Shown piece after piece: positions 11,720-26,800 of a stretch of DNA of 64,000 nt. How positions within the stretch are numbered: position 1 is the stretch's first letter; each line of letters begins with the position of its first letter. The notes under the pieces were generated by a model. The model was not told where the DNA came from. It ran no database searches and was given only the letters and a program-made list of their open reading frames with translations. The position numbers and the translations under genes are program-made. Location of the stretch: NCBI RefSeq assembly GCF_910591885.1, contig NC_063269.1, positions 9,610,001 to 9,674,000 of the forward strand, read 5' to 3'. The stretch comes from Bombus terrestris. Lineage: Eukaryota > Arthropoda > Insecta > Hymenoptera > Apidae.

Positions 11720-11999
11720 TGGTAAATACTTTATCAGTCTCCTAGCAACTCTCTGTAATTACATATATTTCATATCATGGTAGCTATTTATAATTTACTA
11801 ATATTCAAAATACTACACTGAAGAATCATTAAACGATTTCATTAGAAAGAAACATGTTTAAATATATAAATAATGTAAATATCATAATATATAAAATAAA
11901 TAGTTAATATTTCTCATTAGCCATATTAATTATTTATAGCTGTTTACAAAAGGGAATATATAGGTACATACATTTAATTTGACTTACAATTAGTAAACG
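11720..11999. other. Upstream flank of DPCD
   Basis: AT-rich. A TTACAG near 11757 on the minus strand may be the acceptor of an upstream untranslated exon of DPCD. No other feature. Confidence 0.35.
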
Positions 12000-12255
12000 T
12001 CCTTGGGACCTTGAGGGGAGAAGTATTTATATTCATCACTTATTCAGGGAATATATTCTTCACAATACATTTACAATAAATTACACATTATAATTTTTAT
12101 ATAATGTTTAACTTTCTTGTTATATACTATGAAAATTATTCTTTTACTTACGTATTATATGACTATTCTAGTATGCTTTCTAACATCACATGTAATGTAT
12201 ATAAACAATAAATATTATAATTTTTTGCAAATATATTGCAGAGGTATATTAATAA
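12000..12255. repeat. 256-bp tandem repeat, copy A
   Basis: Begins TCCTTGGGACC and ends GTATATTAATAA. Copy B at 12287-12542 is identical apart from one C/T difference (CACATTATA versus TATATTATA type change). A 31-bp AT-rich spacer separates the two. No open frame of note runs through the unit. Confidence 0.92.
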
Positions 12256-12286
12256 TATACCTTCGTATATAACTTCGTAATATACA

Positions 12287-12542
12287 TCCTTGGGACCTTG
12301 AGGGGAGAAGTATTTATATTCATCACTTATTCAGGGAATATATTCTTCACAATACATTTACAATAAATTATACATTATAATTTTTATATAATGTTTAACT
12401 TTCTTGTTATATACTATGAAAATTATTCTTTTACTTACGTATTATATGACTATTCTAGTATGCTTTCTAACATCACATGTAATGTATATAAACAATAAAT
12501 ATTATAATTTTTTGCAAATATATTGCAGAGGTATATTAATAA
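12287..12542. repeat. 256-bp tandem repeat, copy B
   Basis: Second copy of the unit at 12000-12255, offset by 287 bp in the same orientation, with a single visible mismatch. The near-identity implies a recent duplication, gene-conversion homogenisation or an assembly artefact. Confidence 0.92.
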
Positions 12543-14729
12543 GAGAAATATATTTCAAAAAGCCAAAGAAATAAAGTAGTATTAGGCAAAATTGGGTTTT
12601 GCAAAGTAATATATCAGACTATCCTGAATATATTTGGTCTATAACACTGTAACTTTATCTAAAATTTCAACTTTTGTTCATATTAAAAAACCTATGTTAC
12701 TTTTGCATATAGAAATATATTACGTAATATTTTTACTGTAAAAATTATTTTCGTTTATCAGCATTATAATTACATGGGTAACAGCTTTCACAGTTTTATT
12801 TTTATTTTTAAATTCTTAATTTTTCAAAAATAGCATGAAGATGGACAAGTATCATGCACATATTATATTAAAATGTATACAGTAATTTCCCCAAAGGTTT
12901 ATTCAGCTTTATTTATACAATATAGAAATTTAATGACATAGGAGATCTTAAAATGACAATGTGATCAGATGGAATTGAGGTGTATAAATCTAGTTCGTTT
13001 GTACAATTCACGAACAGAGTAATTGTAAATTATTCTTTTTGCAGCAATTCTTAACAATGTGATCTCCACTCGCTAAATACAGTACGTAAAGGCAGCCTAC
13101 ACCCAATAATATAAATACAATTGTGTATGTAAATGTTAATAAAGACATGACTATTATAAATTGTCGGCGTAAACAGTATTTCTTTTTCATTTTTAATCTT
13201 ATAACATATATCTCAATTATTACTCTGCATATATGTATTTATACATATACATGTATATACATAAATACATATGTTCGATATTTATATATGTATAATATTT
13301 ATAGAAAATTATTCTAACTATATTAATATATATATACAAAGACAAATGTGAAATACCTAAACTTTATTCGTCCCTTACTTTATAAAAATATGTGTATTTG
13401 TTATGTTTTCGTTCATGTTTCAAACAATACTATTATTAATATTGTAGCAGTACAATACGTTGTGTTAAAAGTATCCACATAGTCACAATAATTACTAGAT
13501 ATCTCCCCACTTTATATTACAATTTATCGTTAATATTTCATTTGAACGGACTGAAATTTAACATTTTTGGAGCAGTTTACTGTACAGAACACTAAACAGT
13601 TCATAGAACAATATATATTATTCGATGCTTTAACACACATTTTTTATTATTTAAATTGTTTCTTTCATTTAATTTCCAATTTAATAAATGCAAGTTTAAT
13701 TTTGCATTCCTGTTTTTTATCATTGCAAATTACAAACATGTTGTCCAACAAATGTTTATTTCTCTAGCATTGCATATTTGTGATATATTTTATTTCTTCC
13801 CTATTGAGTTATGTATAACAAACTCAATGTAACTCCCTTTTTTATTCCTACCAAAATATGCAAATATTTATGAAGTTTGGCAAGTTTATATAATTTTGAA
13901 AGTGATTTAATTTAACAGACACGAATTATGTTGAATAATCATATTTCGATGTGATCGTAGATAGTTAACACCTACATCAGTTATATATCAAATATATATC
14001 ATATGTATATATATTCATAACTGAAACAACTGCATCGAAACGCATTAAATCCTCTTCATAAAAATGTAAGTATATGTAATATACCCACGGTGCGTAAAAA
14101 ACATACATGTACATATACATGCATTTAGGATTAAAACACACTTGTGTTATAAAAATAACAAAAGAGAATTGTAAGAAAATTATTTTAATTGGATTATTAT
14201 TATAGTGTTCCCTTGAATTTTAATAGAAAAAAAGTGACGCTTAACAAATTTTATAATATGATTCTTTTTTTTTTAAATGAATTCATGATTGTAAATCAAC
14301 TCATAATAATATCGTTGTTTAAAATAATAAATAAAAATTTTACATTAAGAAATATAACGCAGACTTTTATAAGTGTTGTCTACTTTTTTTCTATTTATAT
14401 TGTTTATTGATTTATTTATGCTATATAACTATATGTACAATCGACACTTCTTACGTTTGATGGTTATTCTTCAGTCGTAAAGAAACGTGAGACTCAATGT
14501 GAGTTTCTGCAAAACTTTTGAAAATTTTTTCATTTATTTGAACATGTGTGAAATATATCAGTATTAAGCAATAAGCTTTCTACGCAAATTCCTCATTGTG
14601 GTATTTAAAATTGTAAATGATTTTTCATCTCAGCACCGCCTTTATGTTCGTTCGCAAAAGTGCAACCGGTATATGAAGAAAATAGAGTTCCTCTTCCCAA
14701 ACGTTTTAAAACGTGATTTCTTGATAATT
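12543..14729. other. Downstream flank / 3' UTR region of cnc
   Basis: AT-rich DNA after the cnc stop codon. On the minus strand AATAAA-type signals occur near 14533, 14411 and 14403, so the cnc 3' untranslated region plausibly ends around 14.4-14.5 kb or further left. Short plus-strand frames here are hydrophobic, low-complexity and unconvincing. Confidence 0.45.
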
Positions 14730-14897
14730 TCATTCCTTATGTTCAGGATCAGGTTTTGTTTTTGGTTCCATTGTTGTAGGACGTGGATGGTGAGGATTTG
14801 TCTGGTTCCTTGGCACTAACAACACATTTCCATCGGCAGACTGTTGAAGACTGTATTCGTAGGGATGATATTGATTGCCATCAGGGTCGCGCAAGGA
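14730..14897 (-). CDS. cnc: cnc last exon
   Basis: Acceptor TTTACAG; 56 codons including the stop TGA. Begins SLRDPDGNQYHPYEYSLQQS and contains ADGNVLLVPR, a conserved cnc tail directly after the zipper; ends PDPEHKE. Confidence 0.95.
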   Translation of the reverse strand, partial: SLRDPDGNQYHPYEYSLQQSADGNVLLVPRNQTNPHHPRPTTMEPKTKPDPEHKE

Positions 14898-17800
14898 CTG
14901 TAAATTAAATGGTAAAATTGTTTTTAATTTTAATATACGAATAATATTACATTCAATTATTAACTTATATTATTTACAAGTTGAATTTCCAATTTATTTG
15001 CAAAATAAATAACTAATAGAATATACTAACTTGAAATACATGACGATAAAGTTGACTAAATTTGTCTTTTACACGTTGTCTTTCAATAAGCATGAATTCT
15101 CGTTCACGAATAAGCCTCATCTTGCGGTCTCTCATCTCCTTTACTTCGTCAGCAAGACTAATGATTTGATCTAGCTTACGCTTGCGACAGTTTTGGGCGG
15201 CAACTTTGTTCTTGCCCCGTCTTCTAATGTCACGTATCAAAGACAATTGTGCTTCACTGAGATCGTATTTACTAAGACGTTCGTTAAATTCGTCCATTGG
15301 TAGATTAATAATATCATTCACCGGAATAGGGACGTTCAACGCCCTTGCTCTTTTCTCATCTCTAGTTAGGTGTTCCTCGCTATCACTTTTACGTACTAAA
15401 AAAGACATTAACGAAGATTACAAATGTAATACTATTGAATTATAAATATTACATATTATTAAAGTATATTATAATGTTATTAATATTATTAATATTTTTA
15501 ATAATATCTTTTAATTATTAAAATTAATAATACAGTATTATTACATTATAATATTATTAAAGTATGCAACAATCATGTTGCCAGTTTGATCTATACAGTT
15601 CACCTTTTTTGTCACGAGAAACTGGACGTTGAAGAGATCCGGAACTTTCTGCAGGTAAATGGTACGTGTGATTATGATGAACGTGTTCTATAGCTGAACG
15701 TCCTGATGATATAAAAAAGAAGCAATTATTATTATGCTTAATACCTGACACATCTTACTCAGCTTATTTAAATAATACGTAATACATTTTATTTAAAATA
15801 TTTTATCGTCTTAGAGTCCTGTAAGGTAAAGCTATGAAATATCTATTTGATATGAATATTCAGAAGCTCAGAAATCAGTTTTACCTGATTGATGACGACT
15901 GAAATCTACACTACAACTATATTTTATTTCAGGTTGAGGCCCAGCTGCACCCTCGATCGGACCAGAATAGGCATTTCCTGGTGCCCCAGCACCGACTGTG
16001 TGCGATTCATATTCATATTTCATTGGAGTGGTAGGATGTGCTGTAGCTCCGAGAGGCGAACCTGCCATGTATGAGAAATAGATGTAAAATCCATTAAATC
16101 TAAATTACATACGATGCCACATTGTATCGATTGTTTATATATATATATAAACTAACCAGTTCCTTGCTCCTGGAAGTATCGTTTTGCAAACATCTGATGT
16201 TTTTTTTGAGCAACTGGAGGCATTGTACGCTCTGTTTGACATCTTGGAGAACCAGCATTCCTTCCAGAAACGGAATAGCTGCAGTCGTATGACATACGGT
16301 ATTTGCTAATAACAAAATGACTAATATAATTACATAAACATTATTAATATTATGATTTACAATTTACGTCATTTACTTTCATTTATCGACAAAATTATAT
16401 AGTCTTAGAAAAACTGTAACTTGCGACAGTCGTATCTTACATGATCAATTATTAATTATTGTAATTTGTAAAATTATATTGCGAAACTTTATTTGTTTCA
16501 TTATCATCTTGTTTTTATTATGTAAGAGCATTTAATACAAATTTCAGTAATAACGTTAATTCGAACAAGAAGCGAGATTGCAATACAAAATATAGAAATT
16601 ACTTATCAATTTGTCCGATTGGTAAATAACATTCTATTGAAATTGTTCCATTATTTCAATATAATTTAATCACCTAGCATAATCCATAGTATAATGAGAA
16701 TCAGCTTGTGTATGGCTAGAATTAGATCCAGTTTCCATCCACTCGCCATCCGAAAGGGATGGTACACGTTCGCTGCCCATGCTGCTGACAGCACTATCAC
16801 TGGATGCATCCATCCTTTCGTCTGTTACACCCGGAAGTGTCGTAACTCCTGTTGCCGAAGAGGTCGTACCACCAGCTGTCTGAACTCCTGACAAGGCTGC
16901 TGCTCCCGTTGGACCAGAAGCGTTGTTGTTACCATTATCTAGCATGCGCATGGTATACATGCCTGCAACATTTTATTTTAACAATAATATGTTATCATTC
17001 TATATTATATTAATGTCATTTAAGTTATAATATAAATCGCATAACTATAATTAAATTTATCTAATAAAAGGATTTTTTGTAGAACCAGAAAGAGAGAGAG
17101 AGAGAGAATTAAGGCAAAAATATAAATATGAAAATAAAGACTACTTTATGAAATGATAATATGTATATGATAATATGAAAAGGCAATTTTATGAAATGAT
17201 CGGTCTTGCATTTCCTTATTTACTTGACTTACAATTTTGCTTAACAATGAAGCCTATAGATACATTAATAATTGTGGAAAAGTGTACTATATACGTAGGT
17301 TGCATTTGAAATTTTAGCACAAATAAAAGAGTTGATTCTTTTAATTAAAGCGGTTTTATATTACATTTTCAGTAAACGGATAATTTTAAGCGTCATCTAC
17401 AACAATTAAATTATATTTAGGAATTATTAAGTCTGTCTTAAAATATCCACTGAAATATGTCTTGTATTAGGCAAGCACTATTAACATACATGAAATGATG
17501 GAATATTAAATTTATAATAGTACATTTTTATAAATTACATTTTATAAATTGTGTGTAATTATTTTTGCAGAAATAATATTTATTTTTACTAAAGTTGTCA
17601 AGTTATGGTGCAAATGAAACAGTTGTGTGTAATGAGAAACATTCGAATGATTTTATTAAATAATTACTTGAGAAACAGTGCATGTATATATTTCATTTAA
17701 CGAACAGTGTGAAAATACACATGCCGTAAGAAGAGGAAGGCTCAAGCTCAAGGTCTATTGGTCGCGTGCATTACTTCTTGATCAACCATGCCTATTAATA

Positions 17801-20800
17801 TGCGCTATATCTTGAAGATAAAATCAAGAAATCGTGAAAAATTATACGATAAATGAAAGAAATATGTATAAGAATATGTTTATTTCACATGTTATCGATT
17901 CTACTTGCCCTAGTTTAATTTAGAATGAACTTATCGAAACATATTCTATATATTTATTCAACGAATCAAAATTATTACCAATACTAGATATACGTATGAA
18001 TCAATAATTTAAACATAAGATAACTAGTAAATTTTATCAAATATACATACGTATATAGATATACAAAATAAACACAACTTGACAAGTTTATCGGAGAATA
18101 ACATATTGCGAAAAAGATAAAAATTAAAAAAAGAAGTCAATATCGGCTGTAGAATCCATGCCAGATATATGACAAGAAATTAACGCAGGAACGTTGCATT
18201 CAAAGAGATTAAGATGCGCTGGTACAGTGATACCGCGTTTCTTAGAAACATTCAGCATATTCAGCTGCAACAGAATCGTACGTGACTAAGATCAAGTTTC
18301 ATTCGTTCTTATCAACTAATTTTGCGAAAAGAAACACAATGCTTTATTACCATTTCTTTTTTTTTACTCCTCACTATACTAACGACTATATACGTATCTC
18401 AGATAAGAGCTACGATATATTTTTAAATTGTTGATTTTTTCAATACATTGTCCTTATTCATGCAAGTTTCTCAAGTAAGTTTGTTTGCCTCAAGAAGAAA
18501 TATGTAAATTATACTGCTAGGAATAATAATGGTTTCACATTACCAACGAATAGATCAGATGCCTGTGCGATTTAACATTTGATTAGTCGTATATTCGCTG
18601 CATAATATATATATATTATTATATATTTAACTACTGTACGTACTATATACGTACATTGCATTTGAAACTATAGCACAAATAAAAGAATTAATGCTTTCGA
18701 TTAAAGCGATTTTATATTACATTTTCAGTAAACGGATAACTTTTAGCATAACAATTAAATTACATTTAAAAGTTATTACGTCTGTCTTGAAATATCCATT
18801 GAAATATGTGCTGTATTAAGCGAGCACTATTAACATACATGAAATGATACATATATGTAGTATGACTTAATGGTTCAGACTAGGCTTGTTATACTCATTC
18901 GAATTTTGCTATTTATCATTTTTCATTTAATGCGCTGAAATATATTCAATAACAGACTATCCGTTATATATAGCGATGTAAGCATGAAAAAATATGAGGT
19001 GCAAGAAGAAAAAATATAGTAAGAATGCACAGAGTAAATCGTTAAATTGTCGTGACTCAGCACTTTCGATCTCAGCGATAAGCTATCAGACTAACGAATT
19101 CACCTTTCAATAGAACCTATAAATGAAAAGCGTATTATGATATAACATCATTCTTATTCAAGAAACACGTAATTTCAGTCTTTAAATATCGCTTAAGTGC
19201 TTAAGTCGAACGCTATTTGAGTTCAATAGATTCAATGCTGGTCACAGAGTTAATCCAGAGTACATGTAGGTCGATGGCATATCAAACACGTGATATACTC
19301 TGCACATTGTGAACTATGTATATACCTAACTATATATACGAATTCCAAAGCTCGCGCATATTACGTTTCTCTCTTCCTTCTTACGACAAAATCAAGCAGT
19401 CTCGAATATTATTTATAACTTCTTACATTTTCTATCGTAAATCGGCATGAATAAACATACTATAATCGGGACGCCAAAAATGCAAACAATAGCAATTTGC
19501 ATAGTTCATCTTTAATGAGACAAGGTCTACAACGAAGTAAGAAACTGGCACGTGAAATATGAAAACACGATATTATTTTGCCGATCACTGATAAGTCGAA
19601 CATGAGTCGACGTCAAATGCATACGTTTAAATATTACTCATTCTCGGGGAAAAAATTACCTACGTGGTATATATACGATAACTCCCATAGTCGCCATTTA
19701 AGCTCTAGAAGAGCTTAATCCAAAAATCAATGTTTTCGATCGATACGCTTTAACATCAGGAAATATCCTGACTATATATCCTTCTCTTCGATTGATCGGT
19801 CGTTTCGCTTTAGACGTATCTACGTATAAACCGGTACTATATCTCGAGAATTTTCAAGGTACAGTAAACGGTACAATACGTGTAGGAGTACATGTTCGAG
19901 AACGTCGCCGGCGTAAATGTGTTTTCTCGTAGTAACCAGCTCTTTAGCACCTTTACTTTACCAGATGTTCCTTTCTCTCTTTCACAACAATCTTCCGCGG
20001 CATATTGAATCTACCTCCTGCTGGTGCATATTAATCGCGCCGAGATAAACACAAATATATCTACACTGTGTCCCCCTTTCTTTACACGCAATTCAACAAT
20101 GGCTCGGTGCTAAGGACAAAGATACAGTTATCAACTCAAGTTTAGATTCTTGCGATTAAGAATCCGTTTGTTCGTCGATACGATTCACTATGTTTCAATC
20201 GATAATCACTTCAGTCGTTCAACAATATCGAATTCGATATTGTTCACTATATCGACACATTTTAATGAATTAAAATAAGTGAACACTTAATGAATCACAA
20301 ACTGTCACACAACCGCATGAGTATACAAAATTTGATACAAGTCAGTAAACAAAAATTTATTATAGATTCACGGAATCATAGTTCATCGTTGATGAGATGC
20401 ACACAGACGGGAATCTATCATGGCCAATGATTTCTCCTCGGAGAACACATTATGCCCGTCTAGACTCGTACGATTACCGCGACATCACGAGATATGTTAG
20501 ATAGGCATTCGATCGCGAACGCAGCGTAAACATAACTACAGTATTTTAGTTGGTGGCGCGTAGCCGAGAGGCTGACCCGGCGCGGGGCGTCACCACTCGC
20601 TTCAAGAGGCTGGTGACTAGCGTCACTTTTCACTTCGGCATTGGACGGACACCGACGACGGTGGGAGCGACGTCGTACGGCTACGTCGCGTGTCCACCGA
20701 TTCGTCATACAGTCAACTCTGCGTATCCTTGGACAATTCGTTCATCGATCAGTAACTTAGCGTATTTCGTGTTAATCTGTTAAGTCATCTAGCTATACGC

Positions 20801-23800
20801 TTTAAAAATACTATGTCAAGGAACGATAGCAATTGTCATGTATATAACACTATTGTAATCTATTTACTTATCATAAAAACAAAGCAGATAGTTTTACTAC
20901 ATTTTCACGTTACTATCACGGAAGTATTTCGTTATTTACGATCGTCAGGATCGTATTGGTTTAAGGAACCGATCTGAAAATGTATACGGCTGTTACAAGA
21001 CATTTACTGTAAATAAAAAATTAGTATACGATACGAACAACAATCTTAACTATATAATAACAGGCGATAAAAATGGTCTTGCTGAGGCCATCGAAGCTTA
21101 TTAATACAATAAATAATTTGACCGTTTAAATACTCTGCTCGTCTCTGTGAAACATATACTTTCGCTAAATATACTGTAGCTTTTGTGTATATTTTCAGAT
21201 TTGTTTCAAATTTTACCAATACGACTACTATGATAGTCGAGTTTCATTCAGTACTGATAAAATTTCAAAATGTTCCGTATAACACACGTATCTACATAAT
21301 ATATTTATATCGTATATGGCAAGATATATTTGTAAGGAGAAACAGTTACATTTCCTCTCGTGCGTATCAGTAGCATAGTATCAAGAATTTACGAGAGAAC
21401 AATTTAATTACAAGTATCCTCATTTTTCTCTTTTTCATGTTCCATTATTAGCAAAGAAATAATAGAGAACTGACCTTGCTAAAAACAAGTTCGTTTTAGC
21501 GCGGTCTCAAACATATTTTATCGTTTATACAGCTTCGCTATGATTGGACTTTAGAGTCCTTTCTGATAAACCCTTGTACTCTAAAAAAGTGGGAAACTTC
21601 CTTGTGATACGTTACGTGCCACTCTCTGTCGAATAAAACGAATAGAATCATTTCTAGGTATGGCATACAAATTTAATTGATAAATCAAGTTTTTATTGAC
21701 ATTAACGTTATATTTTTACTATACGAAGTGAGATAACAAGTAACCGAGAAAGACAGAAATTGATTGGGAATATCGTACGATATGTTGCTGTAGGATGTAA
21801 TCTCGAGTGCAATCAAAGCTGATAAACAAATAACAACGTTTTAAGATGAAAATTAATGATGCGTCCCGTATGTTATGAAATTGAACAAAACGCTGATTTC
21901 AGTAGAACGATGAACGTAATTAGAAGAAATAAAAAAGTTGTTTATCATAAGCATGGACTTTTCATGTTACTACGTTACTTCTAATTTTATCAATGACATA
22001 ATAGGCTGTCTTGAAAGCGGTTGTATCTTTTCATGCGATATAAAATTTTCCAGATTAAAAGTCACGTTTCTTTTTATTCGTAAAAATGACATTCTTTCAC
22101 TTCTCTCTTTATAATTAAATGCGCGCGAGAAAACATAGTATTACTGATAATGTCTTCGAGATATTAGCAGCAGTATAAAAGAAACGCGAAAAATTGAAGT
22201 TGCAGTAAATATTGCTGCTTAATTGACGTATGCGCAAATGCAATTCCAGTATCTATATAATGGCGCGATTTTACGACATACGGTTAGTCATTAATTTTGA
22301 TAAATAGACAGAACGAATTGTATTCCAAGTATAGCGATTTGCATATCAAATTGAAAATTGAAAAAAGAAGAAACGTGTTAGTAAGTAACATTAACAAAGA
22401 AAGAACTTAAATATAACTTTTAATTTGGGACGATCTTACTTATGTAATTCATTTCAATTAATATTTATTTTATGTATTAAACAGCAAATTGAGCTATTTG
22501 CGACATTAGAATCCAACGACGTCAGTAACAAAATTAAACAAATTTAAAGAAAGAATTTGGATTTAACATTTGATGTGACACCATCGATTTACACGATTTA
22601 TTTCAACAAAATTTTCCGCAATTCCATGGAAATGGTCATCAATCAGCGCAATTAACGTGCGTCTTGCCCACATATAGTGCAAATGTTCGTCTATCGTAAT
22701 CACGCGATATAACAGTGTAAGGAAACGTAACTACATAAGTATGCAGCCGACAGTCATTCGTACTTTCACCGCTGTTCGTGGGTGTAGTTTTGCAAACTTA
22801 TCTGCCGCGTGTACGTAATTATCCCTTTTGTTTTGCATATCCTGCTGTTTTACACGAACGTTAAAAACACAGAAAGCGTTCTTTTTTTTTATGCCAGGTG
22901 TTATTATGCTGGAAAGAAAGAATAGGCTCGTCGAATCTAATTAAAACGGGACACATTTACGCTTCTACAGCGCAGCTATACGACATTAAAACAGCACATG
23001 CGACAATTTTGCGTTTTATCGTTTACATCTAACTGCCGTAACATTCATTCGTAGCCATTTGTGTCATCTTAAAATTGTCAAGGATAAATGGCGATCGCCA
23101 AATTGCTGTCTCATGAAGCAAGGATGCAAAATATTTTTATAGCGGGATAATATAATAATAAAGAGCGCTCGTAATAATTTACGTTACCAGGTTCCAGGCA
23201 TGACACGACAATTTTTTTTTCAAGTAAATATATACATGTGTGTCGGTGTGTATTCCCCTTAATATCTAAATAGTCTATCAAGATATCAAGTATCTTATCG
23301 TACGAACGATAACGTTTCAGGGGAATCGTTGAGAAATCGTTTTTTAAAAAAGTTCATTACCTACGAGAAACATCCTTCCTTCGCTGTTACGAGATGTACT
23401 TTGCACAGACCTGTACTCTCAAAATTCATCTGTAGCGAACTAAATAGAGGAGAAGCCTTTCGAATAACCGAGGTCGCGTGACTAAGCATCTCAAATATGG
23501 ATGCGATATCTGTTCGCAAACCTCGCCAAGTGATAATAAAGCACATGCGGTCGCGCACGTAACTATTAATAGCGGTGGTTTCCGACTTGATTTTGGGTGA
23601 CGCTACAATGTTTTTGTTCTCAATGCTATGTTTACGTCAAACGAAATTTATTACATGGTTTTCCTGAGATCTCGTTACAATTATCGATATTTCAATCCGT
23701 AGGCGATACGTTTTTTTCGAAGATAAATGCACGAAATACGAGTACACAGAAGACGATGAGTACGCGCGATGACTGAATGGAAAATAATTTGAAACGATAG

Positions 23801-26800
23801 TTTAATGTGTGGAGAGGGAACGACGCGCGTTTGGCAAAAGTTGCAAAACATTTCATCGACGTTCAAGTGTTAATTAATCACGATACAAGCGCAAATTTAT
23901 GCGTGCAAATAGAAGCGTGACTGTAAGACAGAGAAGTAAAAGACGACACACCTGTGTAAGACACGTGACTCGTGACAAGCTCGAAAAGCAAATAGCCAAC
24001 GCTTGTTATCATAAATATCGAGCTGAATTCAATAGCCGTATGCTAGTTAGCCGAGTATGTCATGTGGAATGTGTAAAGAAAACAATATTACGAAATTAGA
24101 ACGACAGGGCTTCACAACGTTTTATACAAGTTTGTCCTCCAACCGATAACCATTCGCGATATCAACATAATAACGTCGAATCGACGACCTACCATTGGCG
24201 ATGATATTTGTAATTTAAAATAAAAGGCAGGAAGAGAGAGAGAGAGAGAGAGAAAGAGAGACAGAGAGAGATAGGCTCGAAGAAATGGCCAGAACGTTAT
24301 CACATGTAACTGCACAATAAATCGTACGATGTAGCATAAACAGATACATTCTCGAATCATTTAAATCATCGATCATTTAAATCAAACTGTATCTTCTCGT
24401 TAAGAATCACTGAAATTGTTCATTACGCCGGAGTTATTTTATAGTAATTACGATTATTTCAAATAATAAATGATTTTTTAACAAGCACGTATGATGAATC
24501 ATGAAAGTATTTGATGAATGCGTTATCGCAGGAAAATTTTTATGGCCATATTACATAAAAAAAACTTTTTGAAACGTTAATAATGTTGTAACAACACATG
24601 GCTATTACGCTTATGTTGGTAAGGTTGATCTAAGGTAGAAATTAGAAGTTAGTTTTAACAAAACAAAATAGAGCTGGCTTTAATAAAACAAAATACTACA
24701 AAATTAGTGCATTTAATGCAAGACGATTGAGAGCTGTGTTATTTGTACTTTATACGTGTTATATTTAAATAAAAGCGACTCTTTCATAAGGTATACAATG
24801 GTATTTTTGCAACGATTGTAATTAGTGGAAAAGTTGTTTTCACTAAATACAAGGAAGCTTATTAATGTAAAATGGACAATTTACTGATCAAATACTTTGA
24901 TGGCTTCTGTCAAATATGTTTACAATAACTATCTTCTAATTTCCACGTACACCTTCTAATTTTTTTTTCAAACTTCACCGATATAAACACGATACCTCGG
25001 ACTTCATTGCGACGCTAATGAAATTTCAAAATATCCCGCGAAATACATACTGAAACGAACTTTTATGGGTATATTAAGCGTTCAAATTTGCGAAATACAA
25101 AATGCAAAGATATCATATAATAATGAATATTTATAACGAAAAGAACACTTCTAAAAAAAGAGACAAGGATATTAAGCTTTCCAAACATATAACAGAAATC
25201 GTAGCGTAAAAACGTACATATTTTTGATTGCGAAAAAATGTTTTGCACCTAGACGATTTCATAGTAATTTTTCCTTGGTAGAATTTAAAGACGTTTAAAT
25301 CAATGTTTAAAAACACTTGTAATATCAGTAATACGATATAATTACTAGAAATGTATTCCTCTGCCCATGTGTCGTCGATCCAATTGCCGATTGAATAAAC
25401 GATATGTATGAAGTTGCAGTTTGGTTATCAACTGGAACGCGTAAAATCACGATTAAAGATAAGATTTTAGTCAGCGATGATATAGTAAATAGCAATTGAT
25501 ACTGTCAGTATCGTCATAAAACTCTTAATCGTATTTCCATTCTAAAATTGTATTAGTGATTTTAAATAAACTAATCAAACAACTATGATTCAAATACTCT
25601 AATAATATATATATATCATTGGTACGACCATTTTTTGTGGTCGTAAATGAATACTATACCAATACGTATCATAGCATATTAATAAAAGAGGGATAAGGAA
25701 AAAATGAAAACGGGAAGAAAAGAAACTTTGCAACGTAAATGTTAGTATCTGGAACGTTATTATATTACATAATAGAATAACCTAACTACAGTGCAATTTT
25801 TTATTTAAACATAAAAAGAGATCATGTAAGTAAGACGTGAGATATCTACATAGCAAGTGGAGTACTTTGTTCTTTTGATGAAGTCAACTAATGAAACAGT
25901 TAAATCTCGTGAAACTAAAATAATTGTGCAAATTCAATACAATATTACATTTCTTTTTTTTAATTTATACTTTACAATTTGTCCAGCTGGACATTCGATA
26001 AATTTTTCTAGCTTAGAGTATTAAATAAACATTAAAATTTATCAATCGAACATCCGGTATTTTTGATAATTGTATTTTTCATTAAGATCTATCTTAATAC
26101 TGGGTAATTAACTAGGTAATACTTAACTTTCCAATATAAGAATACATGCGTAATACATATATACGTATTTATGCTATTTAAGTTTTTGTGATGTAAATCC
26201 ATGATTAGAATCATGTTTGCTTTTGTTCACACTTGTCTAGTCCACATATATTATCTAATGAAGATTATAAACATTAAATTTCATTAGCTTTGTGCGATAT
26301 CTTATTAATGAAATTAACGATAAAATAAAACAAAATCAAGGTATTTTTAATGAGAGAAAGATTAAAGCGTAAAGAAAAATATGGTTTCTGATTGTCTTGC
26401 AAGCACAAAGTATAAAATTATTTTCGCCACATGATTTTTAAGGATTTTTCACTATTTATTGAAATTCACGATGAAGATAATAAAAAAATTAACAACGTTC
26501 AATTTTTATATAAAATTCATTTGCTTTGAAGTCAGTTGTTTGTTATGTAAAAGCCATTTACATTACAGTTAGTTGAAATCATTAAACATAGATAATATAG
26601 TCAAGTGTAGTAGTATTAAAAAATATTAACGAAGAATTTATTCTCCATTAAATGATTGGAAAAATTAGGTTTCTCCTTCGTGATTAAATAATGTTTATAG
26701 TTCCATCTAAAATAATTCTTTTCGTTATTTATAAATGACCTATAAATTTCCTGAAAAAGATTATTCTAAAGTATAATTCTTCTTTGCAAAGATATCACTA

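Noticed and set aside
16100..16315. 71-codon minus-strand frame as the cnc reading frame
   Set aside because: Another frame of the same exon encodes the conserved RMSYDCSYSV and PVAQKKHQ blocks with correct phases.
20555..20640. tRNA-like string (GTAGCCGAGAGGCT)
   Set aside because: Resembles a D-arm A box but there is no B box or acceptor stem pairing at the expected distance.
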